Positions 1-8,401 are shown, counted from the first letter of the stretch. The stretch: DNA of 64,000 bases from Novipirellula galeiformis (GCF_007860095.1 NZ_SJPT01000005.1:310001-374000); one strand, 5' to 3'. The notes: generated from the letters alone by a model not told the origin. Made by a program: numbers and translations.

Positions 1-1026
1 GGCACGAACCACCGACGTCCCTTGGACTTCCGGCATCGGATCGCTATGGCCCGTCGCGGCGTGTTGACCGGCAAGTCGTCCGGCGCGATTTGCCGGCCCC
101 GCCAATGCCACCCGCATTCGTTGCCCGCTGGGGCCAAACCGATATTCCGCCGCATCCCCTACGGCATAAATATCAGCGTCACTCGTCTGCATGAAATCAT
201 TCGTCGCAATCCCGCCGCTGGCTCCAATTTCCAGCCCCGCATCGACCGCCAACTTTGTGTTCGGCCGAACTCCGATGCCCAACACGACTAAATCGGTCGC
301 AATCGTGCTGCCATCGCTCAGCACCACCTCGGTCACACGACCTTGGGAATCTTTCACCAATCGGGTGACCCCGCGACCACGGAACAACGCAACGCCGTTG
401 GCTTCGAGTTCCTGCGCCACCGGCTCGGCCATCTCGGGATCGAGCAGCGGCAACACTTGGGATTGCAATTCAACCAGCGAGGTTTTCAGCCCCCGATGGA
501 CCAATTGCTCGACCATCTCCAGCCCGATATAGCCAGCTCCGACCACGACCGCGGTGCGGGTCTGCTCTCGATCGACGATGGCTTTGATCCGATCGGTGTC
601 GCTCAAATTTCGTAGCGTCAACACATTGTCGGCATCGGTACCCTCGATGGGAGGCAATACGGGCGACGCGCCGGGAGCCAAAATCAATTTGTCGTAATCG
701 ATCCAGAAGGTTTCGGCGTTCTCACCGCCGCGCACCTCCACCCGTTTCCTCTCGCGATCAATGGAGATCACTTCGTGACGCGTCCGCACATCGAGCCGAA
801 ATCGACGGCGCAGAAATTCAGGCGTAGCGACAAGCAGCGAGTCGCGATTGGGAATTTCTTCGCCAATGTGATACGGCAACCCACAATTGGCAAACGACAC
901 GTCGGGATCTTTTTCGAGCAGAATGATCTGAGCGTTTTCATTCATACGGCGGGCTCGCGTTGCCGCCGACGCCCCTCCAGCGACTCCACCTACAATGACA
1001 ATCGTGGGCGGCTTGGTGGCATTCAT
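1..1026 (-). CDS. FAD/NAD(P)-dependent disulfide oxidoreductase, CoA-disulfide reductase/NADH oxidase type (3' end outside window)
   Basis: The translation opens with an FAD-binding Rossmann motif (VIVGGVAGGASAATRARR, residues 10-27). It is followed by SFANCGLPY, which carries the redox-active cysteine (about residue 48) typical of CoA-disulfide reductases and Cys-dependent NADH oxidases. A second nucleotide-binding motif (VVVGAGYIGLE) and the late FAD motif YAVGDAAE are also present. The family moves electrons from NAD(P)H through FAD and this cysteine to a disulfide or oxygen in the cytosol. The ATG at 1026 is preceded by AAGGA. The C-terminus, where some members carry a rhodanese domain, lies beyond position 1, so the exact subtype is open. 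Confidence 0.9.
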   Translation of the reverse strand, partial: MNATKPPTIVIVGGVAGGASAATRARRMNENAQIILLEKDPDVSFANCGLPYHIGEEIPNRDSLLVATPEFLRRRFRLDVRTRHEVISIDRERKRVEVRGGENAETFWIDYDKLILAPGASPVLPPIEGTDADNVLTLRNLSDTDRIKAIVDREQTRTAVVVGAGYIGLEMVEQLVHRGLKTSLVELQSQVLPLLDPEMAEPVAQELEANGVALFRGRGVTRLVKDSQGRVTEVVLSDGSTIATDLVVLGIGVRPNTKLAVDAGLEIGASGGIATNDFMQTSDADIYAVGDAAEYRFGPSGQRMRVALAGPANRAGRLAGQHAATGHSDPMPEVQGTSVVRA

Positions 1027-1216
1027 CGTGATCAGGTTCCTTCGTATCGCGGGAGCGGCAAATATCGTAAGTTAGAGAACTATCGACAATCGGGTGCCAT
1101 GGGAAGTCCGTTTTTTGGGCTCCCGCGTCGATCCAGCGCACCCGAATGTCATCCCGTTGGGGTCCGCTGCGGCGAGCTGTCGCAGCACGCGAGTCCAAGC
1201 CACCCTCATTTTGCCC

Positions 1217-1426
1217 ATGATTTCTTTCGCCCGCCGCGCCACGATCGCCAATGGCACGTTGGTTCTGGTGTTCTCGCTCGCTGCCTTGATTTTCGACGAG
1301 GCTTTCGCGTGGGGGATCGTGTTCATGGGCTGCAGTTTGATCTTCTCAGGAGCCAGCGGGTTTTGCGGCTTTGCCGTGATCTTTGCGAAGCTGGGAAAGC
1401 TCTCAGGAAAATCGAAGGCACCGTAA
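1217..1426 (+). CDS. Small DUF2892-like inner-membrane protein
   Basis: The 69-residue product has two hydrophobic segments separated by a short loop. The second, GCSLIFSGASGFCGFAVIFAKLG, matches the pattern of DUF2892 proteins (GxxLxFxGxxGxCGxxxLLxKxP), a membrane module often attached to rhodaneses. I chose the internal ATG at 1217 because the residues encoded from an upstream in-frame ATG at 1094 do not look like protein and the family starts near here. The gene diverges from the flavin disulfide reductase on its left, a plausible sulfur/redox partnership. The function of DUF2892 is unknown. An antisense reading frame of 153 residues exists here but has no recognisable domain. Confidence 0.6.
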   Translation: MISFARRATIANGTLVLVFSLAALIFDEAFAWGIVFMGCSLIFSGASGFCGFAVIFAKLGKLSGKSKAP

Positions 1427-1595
1427 ACCCAGGTCTCTTCGCAATACGATTGCCACTGACTCACGAAAAACGATCGATACAAGCTTCCAGCGATCGACAA
1501 GTCCGCATCGTCCTCGATGCGGCCCGTGATCACCGCTTAGACTGCGCGGCAATTTGGAATTGCGTCTTAGAAATACGTCAGCGCCGATTTGTCAG

Positions 1596-1640
1596 CCCTT
1601 TCGTCCTGACCCCTTTCGTCCTGAACCCTTTCGTCCTGAA
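1596..1640. repeat. 15-bp tandem repeat, three copies
   Basis: CCCTTTCGTCCTGA(C/A) occurs three times without spacers, 12 bp beyond the stop codon of the permease gene. It encodes nothing supported. Confidence 0.9.
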
Positions 1641-1651
1641 CCAAACGTAAC

Positions 1652-3022
1652 TTACTCGCCCACCGCTTCGCCGCGCTGCTTTTGTCGCCACGCGTACCAA
1701 GGATAAAGCAGCGCACCAAACGCAATCGTCCCCAATCCGACAGCGGCTTGCACCGGCGAATTCACTGCCGAAAGCGTCGCGGCCAACAACGTACCGCCGA
1801 CAAACACGACCGGAGTGATTGGGTACAGCAGCGGACGAATTCGTGCTCCCGATTTTCCTCGCACCCAAAACAGCAGACTTGCCGTTAACGCCGCACTGAC
1901 CGACAGCGTGAACCCGAGATAGCTCAGCAGTCGCTCGAGGTCCGAAGCGTGAATGACGAGGATTCCGAGAATCGCTTGAGCCCAGATCGCAGCGACCGGT
2001 GGTTTGCCCGCGATCCGTCCCGAGAAGCGGAACCAAGCGGGTAAAAATCCATCATCGGCCATTTTCGCGTAGACTCGCGGTCCGCTCATGATCATCGCGG
2101 AAACGGACGTAAAAAGTCCCAACAGGATCACCACTCTGACAAAACTCGCAAACGTTTCTCCGGCAATCGCCTCGGCTGCCTTGGTCGCGACATCGGGTTG
2201 CCCCACGATCACTTCGCTCGGTGCCGCTAAGACAAAGACCGCGTTCAACAGCAAGTAACAAAGCGTGACCAAGCACGTGCCCCACAGCATCGCACGTGGC
2301 ACATTCCGGCTTGCGTTATTCACCTCGCCCGCAATGTAAACGGCGGCGTTGAAGCCACTAAAACTAAGTGAGATGTACATCAACTGAGTCGCAAAGATTA
2401 ACGCAAACGCCGTCCAGGGCACTGCTTCGCTGACCGACGTTTCGACCGGCACGTCCGCTGCGGCATTGGAGTGCATTGCCACGGCGATCACCACAAATGC
2501 CGTGATCAATAGAAACTTCAAAATCACAACAAAATCTTGAACCCGAGCTCCCGGACGCACCCCCAGCGTGTGCAGGATCGCAGCCAGAACCACGACGAGC
2601 GTCGCGATGACGCCGGTGGGCATCGCGTCGTGCCAGCCGAGATAGGTTTCGAACGTGGTGGCCGCGAACGCGATCGCCCCGGTAAAACCCGCTAGCAGCG
2701 AGACCCAACCGGCCATCAAGCCGGCGATCGGGTGCAGTTTGCGAGAAAGGAACAAGTACTCGCCCCCCGACTCGGTCAATTCACGCGCCAACGCGCCGTA
2801 GCAAATCGCACCACAGATCGCGATCCCACCCCCGGTCGCCCAAGCTGCTAACACCCAAGCGGGCGAACCAAGTGCCGCCAGCGTAAATCCGCTGGTCGTA
2901 TAGACTCCCGCTCCGATCATGCTGGCCGCGACCAAAAACATCGCTGACCCCAAACCCAGCGGCGCATGCGGCTCGGAGCTAGGATTCACTGGATCACGGA
3001 CCTCAGCGTTTTCGTTATTCAT
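1652..3022 (-). CDS. APC-family amino-acid permease
   Basis: The 456-residue protein has about twelve hydrophobic segments. It opens with the APC signature LGLGSAMFLVAASMIGAGVY (GxG-type substrate loop of TM1), and ELTESGGEYLFL is the TM3 motif shared with amino acid-polyamine-organocation transporters. It should carry an amino acid or polyamine across the inner membrane; the substrate cannot be told. The frame is open upstream to 3196, but the ATG at 3022 is preferred: it overlaps the stop of the methyltransferase gene by 8 bp (ATGAATAA), a typical coupled junction, and homologous proteins begin near this point. Confidence 0.88.
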   Translation of the reverse strand: MNNENAEVRDPVNPSSEPHAPLGLGSAMFLVAASMIGAGVYTTSGFTLAALGSPAWVLAAWATGGGIAICGAICYGALARELTESGGEYLFLSRKLHPIAGLMAGWVSLLAGFTGAIAFAATTFETYLGWHDAMPTGVIATLVVVLAAILHTLGVRPGARVQDFVVILKFLLITAFVVIAVAMHSNAAADVPVETSVSEAVPWTAFALIFATQLMYISLSFSGFNAAVYIAGEVNNASRNVPRAMLWGTCLVTLCYLLLNAVFVLAAPSEVIVGQPDVATKAAEAIAGETFASFVRVVILLGLFTSVSAMIMSGPRVYAKMADDGFLPAWFRFSGRIAGKPPVAAIWAQAILGILVIHASDLERLLSYLGFTLSVSAALTASLLFWVRGKSGARIRPLLYPITPVVFVGGTLLAATLSAVNSPVQAAVGLGTIAFGALLYPWYAWRQKQRGEAVGE

Positions 3023-3791
3023 CGCCCGCCTGGTCTGGCTTGCGAAACTCGAGGTAATAGTTTTCCTTGAAACCTGGGATCGTCCGTTCGGCGGTGAGTT
3101 CAAAACCAACCGATTGCACTTCATCAATGAAGGTCGACTTCCCTGCGCGAACATGACCGATCGTCCACTCACGAGACACTCCGGGGATTCGCTCAAAATC
3201 GATCATGACCACACGACCTCCGCGGCGAAGCGACTTGAAGATCGATTTCATCGATTGCTGTGGGAATTCAAAGTGATGATAGACGTCACAGATGAATGCC
3301 AGATCAATCGAATTGGGCGGCAAACATATCGAGTCGTCATCGCACATCACCGTCGTTACGTTTTCGACCTCGCGCTGATCAAACTGGTCCGCCAGATATT
3401 GGACGAAGTTGGGCGAGATATCGATGGCGTAAACCCAACCTTGAGGGCCGACCGCATCGGACATCAGCAACGAATAAAAACCCGTTCCGGCCCCGACGTC
3501 GGCGACGCGATCTCCAGGCTTTAAATTGAGCTGTGACATGATCGCATCGCGAGCATGGTAGACCTCGCGGCTTTCGACCTCAAAACGTTCCACCCACGCT
3601 TGCACATCCAACTGCGGATCAAGAAAGCTGTCGTTAATGCCTGGGTTAACGCTCGGCTTTGCTTTGCCGGGCGTCCCCACCCCTGCCGATTTTTTGGTGC
3701 TAGTATCCTCGATCGTTGCGGTCTGTGCCCTCACTGGACTTGACGTTAGCAGGGCGAGCAGCGAGAGGGCGAGAATGTCAAAACGCTTCAT
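3015..3791 (-). CDS. Exported class I SAM-dependent methyltransferase
   Basis: The 258-residue product begins with a clear Sec signal peptide (KRFDILALSLLALLTSSPVRA, cleavage near residue 22). A class I methyltransferase fold follows: motif I is VADVGAGTGFYS (about residue 96), the acidic end of strand 2 is YAIDISPN, and the post-I motif is LAFICDVYHHF. The family transfers a methyl group from S-adenosylmethionine. A periplasmic location is odd because SAM is cytosolic, although planctomycetes encode many such proteins. The last codons overlap the permease start, so the two are probably co-transcribed. The substrate is unknown. Confidence 0.85.
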   Translation of the reverse strand: MKRFDILALSLLALLTSSPVRAQTATIEDTSTKKSAGVGTPGKAKPSVNPGINDSFLDPQLDVQAWVERFEVESREVYHARDAIMSQLNLKPGDRVADVGAGTGFYSLLMSDAVGPQGWVYAIDISPNFVQYLADQFDQREVENVTTVMCDDDSICLPPNSIDLAFICDVYHHFEFPQQSMKSIFKSLRRGGRVVMIDFERIPGVSREWTIGHVRAGKSTFIDEVQSVGFELTAERTIPGFKENYYLEFRKPDQAGDE

Positions 3792-3915
3792 TGGATCCTC
3801 GGTCGGGTAGGGACGTGAAAGAACGCGATGATTGTAGCGAAAACAAAAGAGACGAGTCTGAATTTGAGGGCATTCACCTAAGAGATGCAGTTGCTAGACT
3901 ATAGCGACCACTCCT

Positions 3916-3989
3916 GGGGGTGTAGCTCAGTCGGTTAGAGCAGGGAACTCATAATTCCTTGGCCGCGGGTTCGAGTCCTGCCACCCCTA
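3916..3989 (+). tRNA. tRNA with CAU anticodon (tRNA-Met or tRNA-Ile2)
   Basis: A complete cloverleaf can be drawn: acceptor GGGGGTG with CACCCCT (a G-U pair at the end), D arm GCTC/GAGC, anticodon stem GGGAA/TTCCT with loop CTCATAA, T arm GCGGG/CCTGC and discriminator A. CCA is not encoded. The anticodon stem lacks the three G-C pairs of initiator tRNA. The TTGGCCGC stretch after the anticodon arm resembles bacterial tRNA-Ile2 (lysidine-modified CAU) as much as elongator Met, so I leave the charging identity open. Confidence 0.95.
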
Positions 3990-4091
3990 CTTTCTTTTCC
4001 ATTGGGCTTTCTTTTCCATTGGGCTTTCTTTTCCATTGGGCTTTCTTTTCCATTGGGCTTTCTTTTCCATTGGCCTTTCTTTTCCATTGGC
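3990..4091. repeat. 17-bp minisatellite, six copies, directly on the tRNA 3' end
   Basis: CTTTCTTTTCCATTGGG is repeated six times head to tail; the last two copies end in GGC. The array starts at the first base after the tRNA discriminator. The unit is not a multiple of three, so the lysine-rich peptide readable on the minus strand repeats every 17 residues as an arithmetical consequence and is not evidence for a gene. Confidence 0.95.
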
Positions 4092-4095
4092 CAGT

Positions 4096-4620
4096 GCCTC
4101 GCGTGGTCGGCGCCTCGCGTGGTCGGCGCACCGTTTAACCTCGCTTCGAACGACCACCCCCATCCGTTACGGCCGTTTTTCCTGTTGCCATGCAATTCTC
4201 TGCCCGGCTGACGTTTCTAAGGCTTGATCAAAGGGGGCGGTGAGCCGGGTCCGGTGGTGGACTCACGCTCGCTGGTCAGCAACTCCAACGAGGGGACATG
4301 CAACCCTCTGGGCGAGCAGCCGAAGTGCATCCTCCTCCAACGCTTGCGACTGCGAGGATCGGGGGGAGAGTAACGCAGAAATGCATCTCGCGAGTCACGT
4401 TGCGCATCAACCTCCTTACCCTGGCGTCCCACGGCGCCCCCTCGGTTTGCTGCGCGCAGCAAGCCAGGTGCCCCCCGCTTCGCCTGCAAAGAGATCGCTC
4501 CAGTGCGGACCGTTGATGAGCACATCGCCCCCGTTCCTCGGCAGCGAACCACGCTGCCGACCCCACACAAACCTCCATCAGAGGGATAAAGTCGGCCCGA
4601 CCGAAAACAAGCATGCGTGG
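4096..4620. other. Non-coding stretch with short direct repeat and hairpin
   Basis: A 16-bp unit GCCTCGCGTGGTCGGC occurs twice in tandem (4096-4127). A perfect 8-bp stem CGGCAGCG/CGCTGCCG with a 5-nt loop lies at 4539-4559. Several overlapping open frames exist on both strands but none looks like protein. I see no gene here until the small peptide gene at 4630. Confidence 0.6.
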
Positions 4621-4629
4621 AGAAAATCT

Positions 4630-4767
4630 ATGGACTTTAACGATATATTTACGGAACCGATGAGTCTTGTGAGCCATTTAACGATTGCAATAAATTTTTG
4701 GATTATTCCATATTGGGGGGTTGTTTTAGTTAAAGCGTCGGACTTCAATGTAGAAGGTATTCAGTAG
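4630..4767 (+). CDS. Candidate small membrane peptide, 45 residues
   Basis: The reading frame starts at an ATG preceded by GGAGA with a 6-nt spacer, a good ribosome-binding site, and its stop codon touches a perfect hairpin. The peptide has an acidic N-terminus (MDFNDIFTEP) and one hydrophobic segment (about residues 15-34, rich in I, W, Y, V). A single-pass membrane peptide is therefore likely. The codons are clearly more AT-rich than the surroundings. It lies just upstream of the Gly-rich exported protein gene. I recognise no family; it could be a leader or a toxin-like peptide. Confidence 0.45.
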   Translation: MDFNDIFTEPMSLVSHLTIAINFWIIPYWGVVLVKASDFNVEGIQ

Positions 4768-4786
4768 GCCCTCTGCGGAGAGGGCC
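4767..4786 (+). terminator. 8-bp perfect hairpin after the 45-residue peptide gene
   Basis: GGCCCTCT and AGAGGGCC form a perfect stem around a GCGG loop, beginning on the last base of the stop codon. No T-run follows, so it could be an RNA-stabilising or attenuating hairpin instead of a classical terminator. Confidence 0.5.
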
Positions 4787-4829
4787 CCAGTTCGGTTTCG
4801 AGATGCTTTAACCTTTGAGGATGTAAAAG

Positions 4830-5231
4830 ATGAACTTGGTACTACGAATTTTGAGTGTTGCTGTTGTGTGTGCATTTTGCGTTGAGTCGCAAGCAGGCGA
4901 TCCGTTCCGCTCGGCCAGCAGCGGTGCGATCTCGCAATCGTCGATGAGTGCCATGGGCCTCAGTGACGTGACTCCAATGTCGCATCAAGAAGCGAGCGCA
5001 ATCCGCGGGCAAGGCGGAGTTGTCTGGGGAAGCTCATGGGCGGGTGTTAACCTTCCTCTAGCAGGTGCCGGCGGCGACAACGGCTACCGCTTCCGTGGAA
5101 ACTACTTTGCAGCAGGTGCTAACCAATCCTACGCCGACGGCTACCAAAGTTACGGCGGAGCTCCATTTGGGTTGGCTCCAGTCGCAGCTGGTGCTAGCGC
5201 TGGCGGATTCTCCATCGGCGGTAGCTTCTAA
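4830..5231 (+). CDS. Secreted Gly/Ala-rich protein with GQGG-type cleavage motif (candidate C39 substrate or fibre subunit)
   Basis: The 133-residue product has a Sec signal peptide (residues 1-22, ending ESQA-G). At residues 50-63 it carries MSHQEASAIRGQGG, which has the layout of double-glycine leaders processed by C39 peptidases (hydrophobic, S, x, x, E, then I/V-R-G-Q-G-G). The remaining 70 residues are rich in Gly, Ala, Ser, Asn, Tyr and Gln with no charge clusters, as in bacterial functional amyloids. An exported C39 protease and a FapF-like channel are encoded downstream. A terminator follows the gene. The role as fibre subunit is inference; I recognise no named family. Confidence 0.75.
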   Translation: MNLVLRILSVAVVCAFCVESQAGDPFRSASSGAISQSSMSAMGLSDVTPMSHQEASAIRGQGGVVWGSSWAGVNLPLAGAGGDNGYRFRGNYFAAGANQSYADGYQSYGGAPFGLAPVAAGASAGGFSIGGSF

Positions 5232-5288
5232 GGTCAATCCTTAAAGCCTAGCTACTAAACAAATCCGTTTGGTAAACATCAACTCAAC

Positions 5289-5320
5289 AGTGTCGATCTT
5301 GGTCGACGCTGTTTTTTTTT
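5289..5320 (+). terminator. Rho-independent terminator
   Basis: AGTGTCGA pairs with TCGACGCT around a 6-nt loop (one G-U pair) and is followed by G and nine T residues. It ends transcription of the Gly-rich secreted protein gene. Confidence 0.9.
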
Positions 5321-5711
5321 GCCCATTCGCCCCCTCCTAACACCCCCCCCAGCCTGCGGTCGATTCCTCCCGCTTTCTTGCTAGAATTGCAAAAAACCCT
5401 GCAATTCCAGCCTCTCTCTTCCCCCGCCTTGGGATTCCCACACGCCAACGCCCGTCACGTGGCGACAACATCGCGCTGGGCTGATTGCCCCGAACTTCCT
5501 GATTGCGCCTGTTAGAGCGACTTTAGCGACAGGTTCCTTTTTTCTCTCCATACCCCCCGCACAACCCGAATTTAGCATCAGGGCGATAGGCTACCGGCTC
5601 TCCAGAAGGAGGCTCAAGCGGCTCCGACTATTCCAAGGGGAAGAGGGGGACGAGATTTCCAGTCCCTCATTCGCCATTCAACGGTTTCCACAATGATCAA
5701 AGGACTGAAAG
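5321..5711. other. Intergenic region upstream of the outer-membrane barrel gene
   Basis: No protein-like frame is seen on either strand. The stretch must hold the promoter of the next gene; I cannot place it with confidence. Confidence 0.5.
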
Positions 5712-6851
5712 TTGAAAATCTTCAAATCAATGAAAACTCGCGTCTGTATGCTTGCAATTGCAGCAATGACGGGGGCTCCTTCGGCCCAGGCTGGCGGCGG
5801 ACTTCACTCGGAGCATGATGCTCACGATCACTCGGCCAGTTACTCAACCAACTTTGGAAGCAACTGCGACGAAATCGGCAAGTTCTGTGACAACGGATGC
5901 CAGACTTGCCAAAGTGACAACGGATGTGGCTGCAACCCTCGCCAATGGTACTTGGGTGTCGAAGCGACGTTCCTGGCACCACTGTATGACAATGGAGCTG
6001 CTCAATTCGGGCTGGCCGACACGTTCGGTGGGACCGGAGTGCTCTTCAATTCGACCCACGACAAAGCGGATGAATTGAGTGGGGCGCCGCGAATCACCTT
6101 GGGTTACGGCGGCAAGGATGGCATTGGAATCCAGGGCCGTTACTGGGAACTCGACAATGGCGTTTCCTCGTTCGGATTTGCACCTGCGATTACTACGGGC
6201 GTGAATGCCGGTCAACCACTCGGTGGCAGTGATTCGTTCAATGCGTACATTGTTGACTTGGAAGCGACCAAGGAATTTTCGCGTGGGCGATGGAGCCTGT
6301 TGGGAACCTTCGGTGCACGTTACGCCGAGTATGACCGCGAACGGACCGATTCGGTATTCGGTGTGGTCAATGGCGATGTGTTTTCGTTGAGCTCGCAACA
6401 GGGCAGCGCGTTCCACGGAACGGGTTTGACATCGAGCTTGGCAGGACTGCGTCCTTTGAAAAACCACCCCTGCTTGTCTCTGTACGGATCGGTTCGTGGT
6501 TCGGCGCTATTCGGTCAAGCCGAGTCGTCGGTCATCACCCACTCATCGTTTAGCGGCCCGCTGAGCAATGCCGGAAGCACAAACGGAGCAATCGGGTTTG
6601 ATGACGAGACGATGTTCATCACCGAATTGCAAGCCGGTTTGCAATGGTCGCGTTCAGTGCGTTCGTTCAACGGCCGCATGTTCGCACGAGCTGGGTTTGA
6701 ATACCAATTCTGGAACACCAAAGATCAAACGGCCATCGCTGGCTCGACCTCTGGCACCCCAGGATCGAGCGAAGGTTTCGCTCTAGCTCGTGGTGCGGGT
6801 AACGACTTTGACTTGATCGGTTTCAACATCTCGACCGGGTTCGCTTGGTAA
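5712..6851 (+). CDS. Outer-membrane beta-barrel protein (Lpg1974/BBP7-like)
   Basis: The 379-residue protein has a signal peptide (cleavage after PSAQA, near residue 27), a His/Asp-rich stretch, a Cys-rich linker (five cysteines within about 25 residues) and then alternating hydrophobic/aromatic strands to a C-terminal FNISTGFAW. A terminal aromatic residue is characteristic of outer-membrane barrels. The strand pattern (WYLGVEATFLAPLY, ITLGYGG, GIGIQGRYW) resembles planctomycete porin-like proteins. The start is a TTG at 5712 preceded by AAAGGA at good spacing; the alternative ATG at 5730 has no ribosome site. It sits between the candidate fibre subunit and the FapF-like channel. Confidence 0.75.
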   Translation: MKIFKSMKTRVCMLAIAAMTGAPSAQAGGGLHSEHDAHDHSASYSTNFGSNCDEIGKFCDNGCQTCQSDNGCGCNPRQWYLGVEATFLAPLYDNGAAQFGLADTFGGTGVLFNSTHDKADELSGAPRITLGYGGKDGIGIQGRYWELDNGVSSFGFAPAITTGVNAGQPLGGSDSFNAYIVDLEATKEFSRGRWSLLGTFGARYAEYDRERTDSVFGVVNGDVFSLSSQQGSAFHGTGLTSSLAGLRPLKNHPCLSLYGSVRGSALFGQAESSVITHSSFSGPLSNAGSTNGAIGFDDETMFITELQAGLQWSRSVRSFNGRMFARAGFEYQFWNTKDQTAIAGSTSGTPGSSEGFALARGAGNDFDLIGFNISTGFAW

Positions 6852-6901
6852 CAAGCGACGCCCCAAGGCAGAGCACTCGTAACCATCATCGGCATCTGAC
6901 G

Positions 6902-6925
6902 TTGCCGCGATCGTGATCGCGGCAA
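6902..6925. terminator. 11-bp perfect inverted repeat after the barrel gene
   Basis: TTGCCGCGATC and GATCGCGGCAA are separated by only GT. The hairpin lies 51 bp beyond the stop codon without a clear T-run. It probably ends or stabilises the barrel mRNA. The rest of the gap up to 7155 holds no gene. Confidence 0.6.
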
Positions 6926-7155
6926 TGATAGATCAGCTGCGATAAAAAGCCTGAAGCTAGACAGATGCTCGGGGCACGTGAGTCCGCAACTTGCGACCTC
7001 CGCGTCCCCCCCTCTTCTCCCTTCTTTGTCTGAAGACGAGAGGGTTCGTTTGCCTCACCGGCAACGAACCCCACGTCACACTCGGATTGGTGATCGCGAT
7101 TCGCTCTGTTTCCACCTAAAACACGTTCACAAATAACAAGCGGGAAGCAAACGCC

Positions 7156-8382
7156 ATGGACCGGCAAAGTATAACTTGGCTGTTCGGAAAAACGTTTTTG
7201 TTGCTATTGTTTGGCGCCATCATCATCCCGGAAGATGTCAACGCCGACGAATCGGCATTAATCGCTTCCGAGTCGCTGTTGATTCAGTCAGACGAAGACA
7301 ACTCAACCGATGCGCCACTACCATTGGATGCGCCCGTGCCATTAGAGGCCCCGGTGCCATCGAGTCGACTAGCGATGCTGATCCAACAGGAGTCGGAACA
7401 GCCAACTCCAGCACCGTTGCTGAACGAAAGCGACGCGTCGGGATTGAGCAGCGACCTCTCGGGCGACTCCAGTAGCGACCCGATCGGCACTGCGACTGGC
7501 GATGCGAGCGGCAGCGCAACGGGCGATTCACCCGAGTCTCCCATCGAGAGTTTCGGTGAAGCTCCGATCGACCGTACTCCTCAATTTCTCCGCTCGGTGA
7601 CCCCGTTGCTCAAGCCAGGTCAAATGCAGTTTGACTGGGGCGCGGTGTACTCGGTCCAGGAAACGAACTTTCCTGTGCTAGTCGGTGGCGGATCGATCCT
7701 GGCACGTGGTGACGTTGTGCGTCGCTCGCTGTTTGTGCCACTGGCAATGCGTTACGGTCTAAACGAACGCACGCAATTGTTCATCAATGCGCCGGTCGGT
7801 TGGTACGACACTCAATTCGCGACCGTCGCGGGCGACAGTAGTGATTCCGAAGGCGGGATCGGGGACACGACCTTCGGCTTCACGCGATTGCTTTCGCAAA
7901 ACAATCGCGCTGGCCGCTCGCTCGTCGGAACCGTGAGCGCGACGGCCCCCACGGGCAACCCGCTCAATCCATTGGTATTCAATGGCGGCGGAACGGGCAA
8001 TGGAGTTTGGCGTCTGGGCGGCGACTTGCTTGTCATTCAGAACTTGGACCCCGTCATCCTGTTTTACGGTGGGGGATACGCCTACAATTTCGAGAACGAG
8101 TTTAGTGGTTTCGACGTCGAATTGGGACATCAGATCTCCTATCGCATGGGACTTGGTTTCGCAGCCAACGAACGCGTGACTCTAAGCGGGGCATTCCAAG
8201 GTCTGTTTGTCACCGAAACGAAGGTCGACGACGTCCATATCCCTAACACGGAGCAAGACTTGATGCAGTTGCGTTTCGCGGCGACGATTGCCAAGTGCAA
8301 CAAGTTAACCGAACCGTTTGTGGCCTTCGGTTTGACTGACTCATCGCCCTCAGCAACCGTTGGCGTCGTGTTCACAAAGTAG
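7156..8382 (+). CDS. FapF-like outer-membrane channel (transporter family)
   Basis: The 408-residue protein has a signal peptide (to about residue 30) and a low-complexity Ser/Asp/Pro-rich region (30-140). A C-terminal barrel of about 250 residues follows, with the order seen in FapF-type proteins: RYGLNERTQLFINAPVGWY, a GGIGDTTFGF turn, a TGNP turn, GNGVW, DPVILFYGGGYAYNFE, GLGFAANERVTLSGAF and a closing SATVGVVF strand. FapF is the outer-membrane pore that exports amyloid subunits in Pseudomonas. Here the neighbours are a candidate subunit and a C39 protease, which supports the same job. The FapF assignment rests on my reading of the pattern and not on a search. Confidence 0.72.
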   Translation: MDRQSITWLFGKTFLLLLFGAIIIPEDVNADESALIASESLLIQSDEDNSTDAPLPLDAPVPLEAPVPSSRLAMLIQQESEQPTPAPLLNESDASGLSSDLSGDSSSDPIGTATGDASGSATGDSPESPIESFGEAPIDRTPQFLRSVTPLLKPGQMQFDWGAVYSVQETNFPVLVGGGSILARGDVVRRSLFVPLAMRYGLNERTQLFINAPVGWYDTQFATVAGDSSDSEGGIGDTTFGFTRLLSQNNRAGRSLVGTVSATAPTGNPLNPLVFNGGGTGNGVWRLGGDLLVIQNLDPVILFYGGGYAYNFENEFSGFDVELGHQISYRMGLGFAANERVTLSGAFQGLFVTETKVDDVHIPNTEQDLMQLRFAATIAKCNKLTEPFVAFGLTDSSPSATVGVVFTK

Positions 8383-8401
8383 TGGCCATGCTGCAAACTC
8401 A

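Noticed and set aside
1072-1533. 153-residue minus-strand frame
   Set aside because: It is antisense to the DUF2892-like gene, shows no domain and has the look of a shadow frame.
3935-4195. Lysine-rich repetitive peptide frame on the minus strand
   Set aside because: It reads across the tRNA and the 17-bp minisatellite. The 17-residue periodicity follows from the 17-bp unit and no ribosome site is present.
4240-4767. 175-residue frame containing the 45-residue peptide
   Set aside because: The upstream 130 residues are low-quality sequence over hairpins, while a ribosome site sits directly before the internal ATG at 4630.
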